This document shows, piece after piece, positions 1 to 8,164 of a DNA stretch of 64,000 nt (position 1 is its first letter; every line of letters starts with the position of its first letter). The stretch lies in NCBI GenBank assembly GCA_049585795.1, contig JBAVAQ010000046.1, positions 1-64,000 of the forward strand, in the 5' to 3' direction. The notes beneath the pieces are model-generated. The model worked only from the letters and a program-made list of their open reading frames with translations. It made no database searches and had not been told where the DNA came from. This DNA comes from JABDBE01 sp049585795. GTDB lineage: Bacteria > Acidobacteriota > Terriglobia > Terriglobales > Acidobacteriaceae. The position numbers and the translations under genes are program-made.

Positions 1-58
1 GCTGAACACGTCCAACTGCTGCTCGTCTTGTCCACGCATACCTTCTTCTTATCAGGTT

Positions 59-697
59 GTGCTGTGGAAACAAGAGAGGTTCGTGGTACTGCGCCCGCTT
101 CAAATCGAGTTTTTCCGCAGCCTGCTAGAAGAATATCTGCATCCACACATTGACGATGGCTCGGCAGTGGTCACAGAATATTTCGAGAAGTTTGACGTCA
201 TCTCGAAGGCTGGCTTGTTTTTCCCAGTATTTCTGCAGGAAATGGACCATCTCGGCCAAAAAGTGTTCGGCAACCGGAAGAGCCAACAGATCGTGAGCGA
301 AGTTAAGGCCCTAGTCGAATTTCTAAAGACGCTGGCCCTGCGGAAGGTTGGAGACGAGCGAACGGACTTGAATTTCGTCCAGCAATACTGTCGATTCGCT
401 GTCGTCATCGTTGGAAAACCGTTGAAGCTTAGCCAGTCCATATCGCCCTATGTTAGGTTCGTGCGCGATGGTCTTGAACGCAACATGGAGACTGTCTATT
501 TGATCGGGCGCTTAGACAATGAGAAACCCATTAAGCAGGTTTGCAGCGCATTGTCAGATGTCTATGACTTGGTTTCAGAGAAACGGATGTCGAAGGTATT
601 GGTGTACGGCGATGAAAAACGAAAGATCGACGGATTCGTTGCGGTGCTCCGTTCAAAAAACCGAGCGCTATATGCATCGAGCGCGGAAATGCTGTGA
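59..697 (+). CDS. Hypothetical protein, possibly 5'-truncated
   Basis: I do not recognise this 212-residue protein. It is soluble and rich in charged and aromatic residues, with no signal peptide, no membrane segment and no obvious catalytic motif. The marked start is a GTG, but the reading frame stays open upstream to the first bases of the window, so the true start may lie outside and the protein may be longer. It ends 2 bases before the stop of the convergent TPR-GAF gene, so the two 3' ends almost touch. The C-terminal third (LVYGDEKRKIDGFVAVLRSK) reads like an ordinary alpha/beta fold segment, but no function can be inferred. Confidence 0.55.
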   Translation: MLWKQERFVVLRPLQIEFFRSLLEEYLHPHIDDGSAVVTEYFEKFDVISKAGLFFPVFLQEMDHLGQKVFGNRKSQQIVSEVKALVEFLKTLALRKVGDERTDLNFVQQYCRFAVVIVGKPLKLSQSISPYVRFVRDGLERNMETVYLIGRLDNEKPIKQVCSALSDVYDLVSEKRMSKVLVYGDEKRKIDGFVAVLRSKNRALYASSAEML

Positions 698-699
698 CC

Positions 700-3279
700 T
701 CACGCCACCGCGGCGGCTGCATAAGACGCAGCTAGCGCGATGATCTTTCCCGCCCCCTGTGCAATGGCATTTTGCAGGGCTTGCTCGGCACGATTGATTA
801 CTTCGGTGACGATATCGACCGGGTCGAATTCTCCGCGCACTACCGCTTCCGCGAGGCCCGCGTTGAAGTGGATTGATTCTTGCTTTTCCGGCATTCGCAG
901 TTGAGCCATCAGTCTCTGCAGCTTCTCCGCTGCCATCACGCCCTCTTTTTCGGGCGTTTCTCCGAGCACGATGGCGATGGTCGTGGTTTCGTAGCGGAAA
1001 GCTAGATCGTTCTGCCGGATATTAGCGGCAAAGAGTTGGCCGATTTGCTGCATAACGGCTTCGACGGCTGATTCGCCGAACTCCTTCACCATGGCAGCTT
1101 TTTCACCAAACTGCATCAGCAGAACCGTGAGCGGAGTGCTTTGTTGAGCGTTGCGCCGGGTTTCCGCCATCAGAAGATCTAGGTAGGAAGCGCGTTTCAG
1201 CAAACCGGATTGCTCATCTGTTACAGAAAGATTCTTCACCAGTCGGCGAAGCCCGGCGTTGTTCAACGCGATCACAATCTGGTCGCTGATGGTTTTGAGC
1301 ACCATCACGTCGTTCGAGCCCCAGGCATGTGCCTTGCTATCCATCAGAAGCAGGACTCCAACGTGTTCCGCTCCGTCGCTAAGAGGCAAGGCCAAAAGTG
1401 AAGTGACCGCCATCTGCGACAGCGCATCACGGACGGCTTGTAAGTCTGAATTCGATTGTGTGTCAGCAATGGTAAGCGTTCCGCCACGGTTGATCGCGAG
1501 GTCCTGCACCGTGGTTGCGATTTTCTCAAGCGCCCGCGGCTCTCCCGGCTTGCTAAGTTCGCTGTAATGCTCTTTCACACTGGTGGTATGCAATCCCGGC
1601 TTGCGCATGGCAACCACACACCGGCTGACCTTCCATTGCGCTCCGATCTCCTTGGCTGCAGTCAACATCACCGCGTCCGCGTTGCTTTGACGATAGAGTT
1701 TACGAGTAATTTCGGCGACGCGCGCAAAGCTGCTGACATCAGCGGCATCGTTCGACTGTGCCGGCCCAGCCTGTGGCGCACGCTGCTCGGAAGAAATCGA
1801 GGATGCCGTCGACTCCACCGGGCCTGATGACGCGTATTGCGGGTTCAACCCCGCAGTCATGTACAACTGCCGCAGATCCTGATTGCGCTCCTCTTCCCGA
1901 GGGAACAGTTCCTGAATGCGTTGCAAGCGCTCGACCGCTTTCGAGCGCATTCCGTATTGCACCAGGATTTCCGCCTGCAGCATCAGATCCTGAAGCGCCG
2001 CCGCGCCTAACATTTTTTCCTGATTCGGAAGCGGCGCCGCAGCTGTGTCGCCCATGCTGGAGAAGCGCGAAGCGATCACCTTGAAGCGGTTGTCGTCAAT
2101 CTTCCCGCGCAGTACTTCCAGCCGCTTCTGGTGTCCGGACTCATAGGCATCGACTTCGGCGGCGCGATCCAAAGAATCAGCCGCCTTCGAATAATCGCCG
2201 ACGCTGCAGTAAAGATCGAACAGCTTGAGCAGGGTCTGGCAATAGTCACTCTCTCGATTCGATGCGTTAAACTGCTCGCCCATGAACTCGAGCAGTTCAG
2301 GAGACGCGCGGTGCCCTGCCGCAATGTCCTGAATCATCGCCAGGAAGGCCCGGCGATCACCCTTGCGGCGGTGGTACTGCTCCAGCTTTCTTCCCAGGGC
2401 AACGGCTTCCGCGTCCTGCTGGGCATCGATGAACAGCCCGATCAGGTTGGCGATTTCCTGCACGCGCGAGGGATTTTCTTCGAATAGTTTCCACTGGACA
2501 GGTTCCGCATCGCTCAAGCGATTGGCAGCTTGCAGCGCTTTTGCGTAAGTATCGCGCAACTCCTCCGATGCAGAGCCGGCACTGACTTGAGACTCGAGTA
2601 CGAAAATAGCCGCCCCCGACTGCCCTTGCTCCAGCAAGTTCTTGCTGTACCCCAAGGCAATCTCGGGGTCGGCGGGGTCCTCGGCATAGGCGCGCTCCAC
2701 CCATTGCGCCGCATTCCCGCCCGCAGCCTGGGTAAGCTGCGCAACTTTCAGAAATGCCGCGGCGGCAGCTTTGCTCTCTCCCAGTTCGGATGAGAGTTCA
2801 CCCATTCGTTGCAAATTCTTCTCGCTGGAATCCAGCGCCAAGACGCGCTTCAGTGCCGCCAGTGAATCTTGTTTACGATCTTGCTTCGCCAACTCCTGAA
2901 AGACGCTTTCATAGGTCTCGAGTGCCTGCTTGGGGTGGGACTTCTCCAGCAGTTCTCCAAACCGCAGTTTCTGTTCCCAAGTCGGAGTCACGAATCGAGC
3001 CAACTTCTTATAGGTCAGACTTGCGCGGGTGGCGTCGCCGACTTGGATTTGACGCTCATAAAGGTCGCCCAACAGCTTTACCGCCTGGGGAATGCGTTGC
3101 AGGGAAAGGCACAGATCGGCAGCCATCTGGCATACTGTGTCGTTGCCGGGTTCGGCGGCCAGAACCTGCAAATAATCTTCCAGCGCCTCCGCGGTCTTTC
3201 CCTTTTGGAGAAGCTTCTCGGCACGCTCCACGCGTTTTGTGATTTCTGCCCGGTCCATTCGCCTAACAGTGTCTGCCAT
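700..3279 (-). CDS. TPR-GAF protein with degenerate GGDEF domain
   Basis: A large (859 aa) soluble protein. Roughly residues 10-450 are TPR-like helical hairpins (AEKLLQKGKTAEALEDYLQV, LLKLFDLYCSVGDYSKAADS). A GAF-like sensor follows at about 515-670, and a GGDEF-fold domain at about 690-845, introduced by the typical DEQSGLLKRASYLDLLMAE segment. The signature that should read RYGGDEF is FRYETTTIAIVLGE, and the metal-binding Asp region reads LLMQFGE. Diguanylate cyclase activity is therefore not expected; a binding or scaffold role is more likely. There is no signal peptide, so it probably acts in the cytoplasm as a signal-integrating scaffold. The stretch around 470-520 is Ser/Ala-rich and probably a linker. 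The family call is good; the ligand and partners are unknown. Confidence 0.85.
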   Translation of the reverse strand: MADTVRRMDRAEITKRVERAEKLLQKGKTAEALEDYLQVLAAEPGNDTVCQMAADLCLSLQRIPQAVKLLGDLYERQIQVGDATRASLTYKKLARFVTPTWEQKLRFGELLEKSHPKQALETYESVFQELAKQDRKQDSLAALKRVLALDSSEKNLQRMGELSSELGESKAAAAAFLKVAQLTQAAGGNAAQWVERAYAEDPADPEIALGYSKNLLEQGQSGAAIFVLESQVSAGSASEELRDTYAKALQAANRLSDAEPVQWKLFEENPSRVQEIANLIGLFIDAQQDAEAVALGRKLEQYHRRKGDRRAFLAMIQDIAAGHRASPELLEFMGEQFNASNRESDYCQTLLKLFDLYCSVGDYSKAADSLDRAAEVDAYESGHQKRLEVLRGKIDDNRFKVIASRFSSMGDTAAAPLPNQEKMLGAAALQDLMLQAEILVQYGMRSKAVERLQRIQELFPREEERNQDLRQLYMTAGLNPQYASSGPVESTASSISSEQRAPQAGPAQSNDAADVSSFARVAEITRKLYRQSNADAVMLTAAKEIGAQWKVSRCVVAMRKPGLHTTSVKEHYSELSKPGEPRALEKIATTVQDLAINRGGTLTIADTQSNSDLQAVRDALSQMAVTSLLALPLSDGAEHVGVLLLMDSKAHAWGSNDVMVLKTISDQIVIALNNAGLRRLVKNLSVTDEQSGLLKRASYLDLLMAETRRNAQQSTPLTVLLMQFGEKAAMVKEFGESAVEAVMQQIGQLFAANIRQNDLAFRYETTTIAIVLGETPEKEGVMAAEKLQRLMAQLRMPEKQESIHFNAGLAEAVVRGEFDPVDIVTEVINRAEQALQNAIAQGAGKIIALAASYAAAAVA

Positions 3280-3426
3280 GAGAGCTAGCGTCGCGCGGAG
3301 TAACCCATAAAGAGTCTAGGAGCAGGTTACTAGGGCGGGCAACGACGTAACGCCGGGACGCGATTACGAAGGTCATAGGCGGAATAACTCTTTGGGAAAT
3401 AAGAGCTTTCTGATATACGTCCCGGA

Positions 3427-4788
3427 ATGCCTGAAGGAGAGGGGACGATCCAGGAAGGCGGTCTCCGTCACCAACTCAGCGCCGGCCAAATGGCCATGGT
3501 CGCGGTCGGCGGCTCGATCGGCACCGGCTTATTGCTGGGGTCAGCCGCCGCCATGGAGATCGCTGGCCCGGCCGTGATCCTCAGCTTCGTTTTGGCGGGT
3601 TTTATCAGTTGGACAGTCACCATGGCGCTCGGCGAATTATCCAGCTTGCACCCCGCCGCCGGATCTTTTGGCCTGTACGCCGATCTTTATTTGAACCCGT
3701 GGGCTGGATTTATCTCGCGCGCCGGATACTGGATCGCCATTTCGGTTTCCGTAGGCGCCAACCTGGTCGCTTCCGCAACCTACATGCGCTACTGGTTTCC
3801 TACGGTTCCGGCTTTGGTGTGGGTCGCGCTGTTCTCGTTGGTGTTAATCGTAATCAACCGCCGCAGCGTCGGGGACTACGGCCGCTTTGAATTCTGGTTC
3901 GCCATGGTGAAGCTCGTGACTATGGCGACGTTCATCGTCATCGGCGGGATGTTGTTGGCGGGCGGGCGCGTTCCCGCTCAATATACCGCGCACGGAGGCT
4001 TTTTCCCAAAAGGCGTATTGGCGCCCCTGCTGGCCATGACGTTCGCGCTGTACACCTTCGGCGGAATCGAAATGGTGGCCATCACTACAGGCGAATCCCG
4101 TTCTGCGGCTGAAATTCCGCGCGCCGTGAGGTGGACTTTTATCACGCTCGCCGTCGTTTATCTTGGCGCCATCGTGGTGCTCGTAGGGGTGATGCCGTGG
4201 AATCGCGTGGGAGTTACGGAAAGCCCGTTTGTTACCGTTTTTCGTGACGTTGGAATTCCGGCAGCCAGTAGCTTGATGAGTTTTGTCATACTCACGGCTG
4301 CGCTCTCAGGTGCGAACGCAAATCTGTACTCCGCATCGCGCATGTTGTTCTCGCTGGCGCGCGGAGGATGGGCGCCGGCCTCGCTGGGCCGGCTGAATGC
4401 AGCAGGGTCGCCACAACTGGCTCTGGTGGCTTCGTCTTACGGAATCCTTGTGGCCGTGGTTCTCGAAATGTGGGTTCCAGGAAACGCCTTCGTGTACATT
4501 CTCAGCGGCGCGTTGTTCGGCCTGATGCTTTCCTGGCTGGTATCACTGGCCGCGCACATTTCCTGCCGCCGGCGCATGGCTTCCGACCAAGTGAGCGCGC
4601 TTCCCATGCGCTCGCCGCTGGGCGCCTGGGGATCGATACTTGGGCTGGCGCTGGTCACCGCCGCCATTCTGAAAACCTGGTGGGACTCGCGGGTCAGCCT
4701 GCTCAGCGGGGTAACGACGCTGCTCATTCTCAGCGCGGCCTACGCTTTCCTGAGAGCCTGGGGCAAAGCTGTTCCTGCCGAGCGCTAG
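3427..4788 (+). CDS. APC-family amino acid permease
   Basis: A 453-residue polytopic membrane protein with about 12 hydrophobic segments. The APC-superfamily N-terminal signature is clear: GGSIGTGLLLGSA in TM1 follows a short cytoplasmic tail with HQLSAGQMAMVAVG. The conserved ALGELSSLHPAAGSFGLYAD loop after TM2 and the GGIEMVAITTGES segment of TM6 match the AAT subgroup (AnsP/ProY/GabP-like). It should import an amino acid by proton symport at the inner membrane; the substrate cannot be read from sequence. The ATG at 3427 has only a weak upstream purine stretch (CGGA). The gene stands alone between the TPR-GAF gene and a toxin-antitoxin pair. Confidence 0.9.
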   Translation: MPEGEGTIQEGGLRHQLSAGQMAMVAVGGSIGTGLLLGSAAAMEIAGPAVILSFVLAGFISWTVTMALGELSSLHPAAGSFGLYADLYLNPWAGFISRAGYWIAISVSVGANLVASATYMRYWFPTVPALVWVALFSLVLIVINRRSVGDYGRFEFWFAMVKLVTMATFIVIGGMLLAGGRVPAQYTAHGGFFPKGVLAPLLAMTFALYTFGGIEMVAITTGESRSAAEIPRAVRWTFITLAVVYLGAIVVLVGVMPWNRVGVTESPFVTVFRDVGIPAASSLMSFVILTAALSGANANLYSASRMLFSLARGGWAPASLGRLNAAGSPQLALVASSYGILVAVVLEMWVPGNAFVYILSGALFGLMLSWLVSLAAHISCRRRMASDQVSALPMRSPLGAWGSILGLALVTAAILKTWWDSRVSLLSGVTTLLILSAAYAFLRAWGKAVPAER

Positions 4789-4897
4789 TGGGCGGGTCCC
4801 AACCAAGTCCCTACGAAGGACGAGTAGCCAGCCTTGGCATACAAGACATTGTGTAACTCTGGGAATGTCGTGATTGGCAAATTCAAGACATGTTGAT

Positions 4898-4926
4898 TAT
4901 GTACACGAATAGCGATTTTATGTACA
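4898..4926 (+). promoter_or_regulatory. Candidate toxin-antitoxin operator (two TATGTACA copies)
   Basis: TATGTACA occurs at 4898-4905 and again at 4919-4926. The copies are exactly 21 bp apart, two helical turns, and each contains the palindrome TGTACA. They lie just upstream of a good -10 hexamer (TATACT, 4935-4940) and of the antitoxin start. This fits an autoregulatory site for the antitoxin, but no binding is shown. Confidence 0.45.
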
Positions 4927-4960
4927 TTCAATGCTATACTTGGCTGGCGGAGGGACCCTC

Positions 4961-5188
4961 ATGGGAACGGCGAGAAGTCGCTCACACAAGCACTTTCAGT
5001 TGGATCCGGCAAAGATCAAGCGCGCTCAAAGGGCTTTGCGCGCCAAAACCGAGACTGAAACCATCGAACGTGCCTTAGATTTGGCAATTGCCGAGCAACG
5101 GAGAAACCGATTGGTCCTCGAAGCCACTGAGCGTTTTGTGCAGAGTGGTATTGATATCAAGGACGTATACGGCACCTTGGGTAGTTAG
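4961..5188 (+). CDS. VapB-like antitoxin
   Basis: A 75-residue basic protein beginning MGTARSRSHKHFQLDPAKIK and continuing with a helix pair (RAQRALRAKTETETIERALD). This is the arrangement of ribbon-helix-helix antitoxins of the type II TA class: short N-terminal strand, then helix-turn-helix, then a toxin-binding tail. I chose the ATG at 4961 over the in-frame one at 4931 because GGAGGG (4949-4954) sits at the right distance and because 4931 overlaps the promoter region. The stop is 1 bp before the PIN toxin start, so the two are co-transcribed. Expected role: bind and neutralise the PIN RNase and repress the operon through the repeats upstream. Confidence 0.75.
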   Translation: MGTARSRSHKHFQLDPAKIKRAQRALRAKTETETIERALDLAIAEQRRNRLVLEATERFVQSGIDIKDVYGTLGS

Positions 5189-5189
5189 G

Positions 5190-5618
5190 ATGCAGCCCGT
5201 CCTGTTCGACTCTTCTGTTTACATTTCCGCATTGCGTAAGGGAGACGATGCAGTTTTAGCCCTTCGCCGGTTTGCCGCCCCTGCACCTCTTTGGCTTAGC
5301 GCAGTGGTGCTCGAAGAACTCTACGCCGGTGCCTCAGCACGTAATCGTCAGGTTGTCGAACGTCTTGAGCGAGATTTCGATCGGGCGAAGCGAATTCTCG
5401 TTCCGAACCTAAGCGATTGGACTCAAGCCGGCACGGTGTTGGCGCGGCTGGCGGCCAAGTATGATTACGAGCGAATCGGACAGGGACGATTAACCAACGA
5501 CGCATTGATCGCGATCAGCGCCGGCAGACAAGGCATCACAGTGATCACTGCTAACGAACGAGATTTCCGCAGACTCGCCGAATTTCGTACCTTCCGGTGG
5601 CAAATGGCCGCGATTTAG
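5190..5618 (+). CDS. vapC: PIN-domain toxin (VapC-like ribonuclease)
   Basis: A 142-residue PIN-domain protein. The acidic metal ligands are in place: Asp in LFDSSVYIS near the N-terminus, Glu in LEELYAG at about 43, Asp in LTNDALIA at about 104, and the last acidic cluster in TANERDF. This composition is that of Mg-dependent VapC RNases, which cleave tRNA or other RNA when freed from antitoxin. The frame extends upstream through the antitoxin gene, but the ATG at 5190, directly after the antitoxin stop, gives the correct PIN N-terminus. Translational coupling to the antitoxin is likely. Confidence 0.85.
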   Translation: MQPVLFDSSVYISALRKGDDAVLALRRFAAPAPLWLSAVVLEELYAGASARNRQVVERLERDFDRAKRILVPNLSDWTQAGTVLARLAAKYDYERIGQGRLTNDALIAISAGRQGITVITANERDFRRLAEFRTFRWQMAAI

Positions 5619-5692
5619 TCTCGCCGGGTTCGGCCGTGCGACCGCTCGGCGGCTCTTGGCATCGACACCGATTTCACCAGTACAATATCCTC

Positions 5693-6859
5693 ATGACTGA
5701 CGAACTGCTTCACTACCGCTCGGAGTTCCCCATCCTTGAGCGCACCACTTACCTGATCAGCAATTCCCTGGGTGCCATGCCGCGAGGCGTCTACGATGCC
5801 ATGAAAGCCTATGCCGATACTTGGGCCACGCGCGGCGTTCGCGCCTGGGAAGAACGCTGGTGGATGCTGGCCACCGAGGTCGGCGACCAGATTGGCGCGC
5901 TCATGAATGCGCCCAAAGGTTCCGTTTCCACGCATCAGAATGTAACGACTTGCCAAGCCGTAGTCGCGTCCTGTTTCGATTTCTCCGGCAAGCGCAACAA
6001 AGTCGTTTACACCGACATGAATTTTCCCTCGGTCATGTATTTCTGGGAAGCGCAGCGAGCCTACGGCGCGCGCGTTCATATGGTGAAGACGGACGATGGA
6101 ATCACCGTGCCGACGCAGCGCCTGCTCGACGCCATCGACGAGCAAACTTTGATAGTCCCGATCTCACACGTCATTTTCCGGAGCGCGTACATCAACGACG
6201 CCAAAGCAATCATCGAGCAGGCCCACAAAGTCGGCGCTTACGTCGTGCTCGATACCTTCCAGTCGCTAGGCACCGTGCCCGTGGATGTACAAACTCTCGA
6301 TACCGACTTCGCCTGTGGTGGAGTTTTGAAGTGGCTATGCGGCGGTCCGGGCGTAGCGTACCTGTACGTACGTCCGGACTTGGGCAAGAAGCTCGAGCCG
6401 AAGTTTACCGGCTGGTTCGCGCATCAGGACTCGATGGCTTTCGAAACCGGGCCGATCCGCTACACCGACCCTCCATTCCGATTTATGAACGGCACCTCCC
6501 ACGTGCCGTCGCTTGAGGCCTGCCGGCCAGGACTGAAGATCATCACCGAAGTCGGAGTGCAGCGGATTCGCGAGAAATCCAAGCGCCAGACTGCCCGCCT
6601 GATCGAATTAGTAGAAAAGCAAGGTTGGAGAGTGAATAGCCCCCGCGATCCGGAAAAACGCGGAGGCACCGTCTCCATCGACATGCCGGACTCGCAAGAA
6701 GTCTGCCGCGAGCTGCTGAAGCGCGAGATCATGGTGGACTGGCGCCCCAAAGCCGGAGTCCGTATGTCGCCGCATTTCTACAATACGGATCAAGAGCTGG
6801 AAACCGCGATCACCGCGGCAGAAGAAATCCTGAAAGAACGAGCGCTAGCGCTCCGCTAA
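5693..6859 (+). CDS. Kynureninase-like class V PLP enzyme
   Basis: A 388-residue fold-type I PLP enzyme of the aminotransferase class V/kynureninase group. It has the N-terminal TTYLISNSLGAMPRG segment, the cofactor-phosphate region STHQNVTTCQAV, the PLP-ring Asp in VVLDTFQSLG, and the Schiff-base Lys at about residue 213 in GGVLKWLCGGPG, which resembles the kynureninase lysine motif followed by GGPG. Kynureninase hydrolyses kynurenine to anthranilate and alanine. No other kynurenine-pathway gene is nearby, so the substrate may differ; a cysteine-desulfurase-like or other beta-elimination activity is possible. The ATG at 5693 was chosen because the upstream extension reads as non-conserved low-complexity sequence. 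Confidence 0.8.
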   Translation: MTDELLHYRSEFPILERTTYLISNSLGAMPRGVYDAMKAYADTWATRGVRAWEERWWMLATEVGDQIGALMNAPKGSVSTHQNVTTCQAVVASCFDFSGKRNKVVYTDMNFPSVMYFWEAQRAYGARVHMVKTDDGITVPTQRLLDAIDEQTLIVPISHVIFRSAYINDAKAIIEQAHKVGAYVVLDTFQSLGTVPVDVQTLDTDFACGGVLKWLCGGPGVAYLYVRPDLGKKLEPKFTGWFAHQDSMAFETGPIRYTDPPFRFMNGTSHVPSLEACRPGLKIITEVGVQRIREKSKRQTARLIELVEKQGWRVNSPRDPEKRGGTVSIDMPDSQEVCRELLKREIMVDWRPKAGVRMSPHFYNTDQELETAITAAEEILKERALALR

Positions 6860-6897
6860 TGAAAACTCGTGTGGGGACGGTCGCCCTCGCGAGCCTG

Positions 6898-6917
6898 CCC
6901 TGAGCGAAGTCGAAGGG
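6898..6917 (+). repeat. Dispersed intergenic repeat (CCCTGAGCGAAGTCGAAGGG type)
   Basis: A 20-bp imperfect palindrome (CCCT...AGGG ends) in the gap between the kynureninase-like gene and the convergent MarR-GNAT gene. The unit CCTGAGCGAAGTCGAAGG is a common intergenic repeat in many bacterial genomes. Only one copy is in this window. Confidence 0.5.
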
Positions 6918-6970
6918 TCCGGGCGGAGCAAAGCTCCGCAGGCTCTTGGTGGAGAGCTAAGCTCGAATGC

Positions 6971-7897
6971 TCAGAGCTTCAGGTCCCAAGTCTCTGCCAC
7001 CAGATCGTCTTGCCCCCAGCTATAATGCTTCTTCTTCCCAACCAAACGGAACCCGGCCTTCTCGTAGATGCCCCGCGCAGCCTGCAGCGAACTCTGTGTC
7101 CACAAAGTGATTTTCTTGTAACCGGCCTGCCTGGCGAAGCGAATGCATTCTTCCACTAATCGCCTTCCGATGCCGAGGCCGCGCGCTCTCGGCTCAACCA
7201 AAAGCAAACGCAATTTGGCGACGGTCTTCGAGTTTTTTACTAGAAACACAAAGCCGACGATCTGGCCGTCTTTTTCGGCGAACCAACAGCGTTCCCGCTT
7301 GGGATCGAAATTCTCGATGAACTTTGCCACAATCTCCGCCACCAGCGCCTCAAAACGCTCGTCGTAGCCATACTCCCGGGCATAAAGCACTCCGTGCCGA
7401 TGAACCACCCAGCCCATATCGCCTGGCTGATGCGGCCGAAGGATGTAAGCGGGGTCTTGTCTGGATTCGGTGCCGAGCAGTCCTTCGACGGTATCCATCG
7501 CATCGATCAGGCGCTCTTGCTCTGCGGCCGACAGTCCACCCAAGATCGTGGCGACTTCTTCGCGGGAGCAAGCGTCGAGCGGGGCGAAAGCTTTCTTGCC
7601 TTGCCCCGTTAGCGCCAACAGGCTTTGCCGGCCATCGGCCCGGCAAGGTTTCTTATCCAGCCAGCCGAGCTTATCGAAACCACTCAGGATTCGGCTCAGG
7701 TAGCCGCCGTCCAACCCCAAGTCATGGCTGAGTTCGGTCGCAGTTGGATTCTCGCGATGGGCAAGTTCGTAGAGCACTCGGACTTCAGCCAGCGAAAGCG
7801 AGCTTTTATAAGGCTTTTCCCGCAAGACACCGATCTGCCGGGTGTAGAAACGATTGAACCGCCGCACTGCCGCAACCCGCTGATCGCATTGAGTCAT
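6971..7897 (-). CDS. MarR-family regulator fused to GNAT acetyltransferase
   Basis: A 308-residue two-domain protein. Residues 1-150 form a winged helix of the MarR family (TATELSHDLGLDGGYLSRIL recognition region, then DGRQSLLALTGQGKKAF for the wing). Residues ~155-305 are a GNAT domain with the acetyl-CoA loop RARGLGIGRRLVEE and the C-terminal YEKAGFRLVGKK segment. This fusion is a recognised architecture; the acetyl-acceptor is unknown. I prefer the ATG at 7897 to the TTG at 7906. The upstream DNA is AT-rich and has a perfect -10 (TATAAT on the minus strand, 7922-7927), so it probably has its own promoter and may autoregulate there. Confidence 0.88.
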   Translation of the reverse strand: MTQCDQRVAAVRRFNRFYTRQIGVLREKPYKSSLSLAEVRVLYELAHRENPTATELSHDLGLDGGYLSRILSGFDKLGWLDKKPCRADGRQSLLALTGQGKKAFAPLDACSREEVATILGGLSAAEQERLIDAMDTVEGLLGTESRQDPAYILRPHQPGDMGWVVHRHGVLYAREYGYDERFEALVAEIVAKFIENFDPKRERCWFAEKDGQIVGFVFLVKNSKTVAKLRLLLVEPRARGLGIGRRLVEECIRFARQAGYKKITLWTQSSLQAARGIYEKAGFRLVGKKKHYSWGQDDLVAETWDLKL

Positions 7898-8164
7898 AAA
7901 TGCCAATACTTGCTTTAGTCAATTATATTAGATGCTTTTGTCATATATATCAAGATGAAAACCCGCAGCCTCATCGCTCTTGCTGCCTCCGATTGAACAA
8001 CTCAGCCTTTCACCAAAAAGAGTTTGCCGTCATTGCCCGAAGACGAGAAACGAAGGCATTACCAACGTAAGCAGTCATCGCCGTTTTTGTTGCGACTCAA
8101 TTTTTATGTCCGCTATGCTCGGAACGACACACGTGTCTTTTGCCGGGGGCATCGAAACAACCAC

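Noticed and set aside
7955..7996. A 13-codon frame (MKTRSLIALAASD) as a leader peptide
   Set aside because: No ribosome site, no attenuator, and the downstream frame has no related regulation; likely chance.
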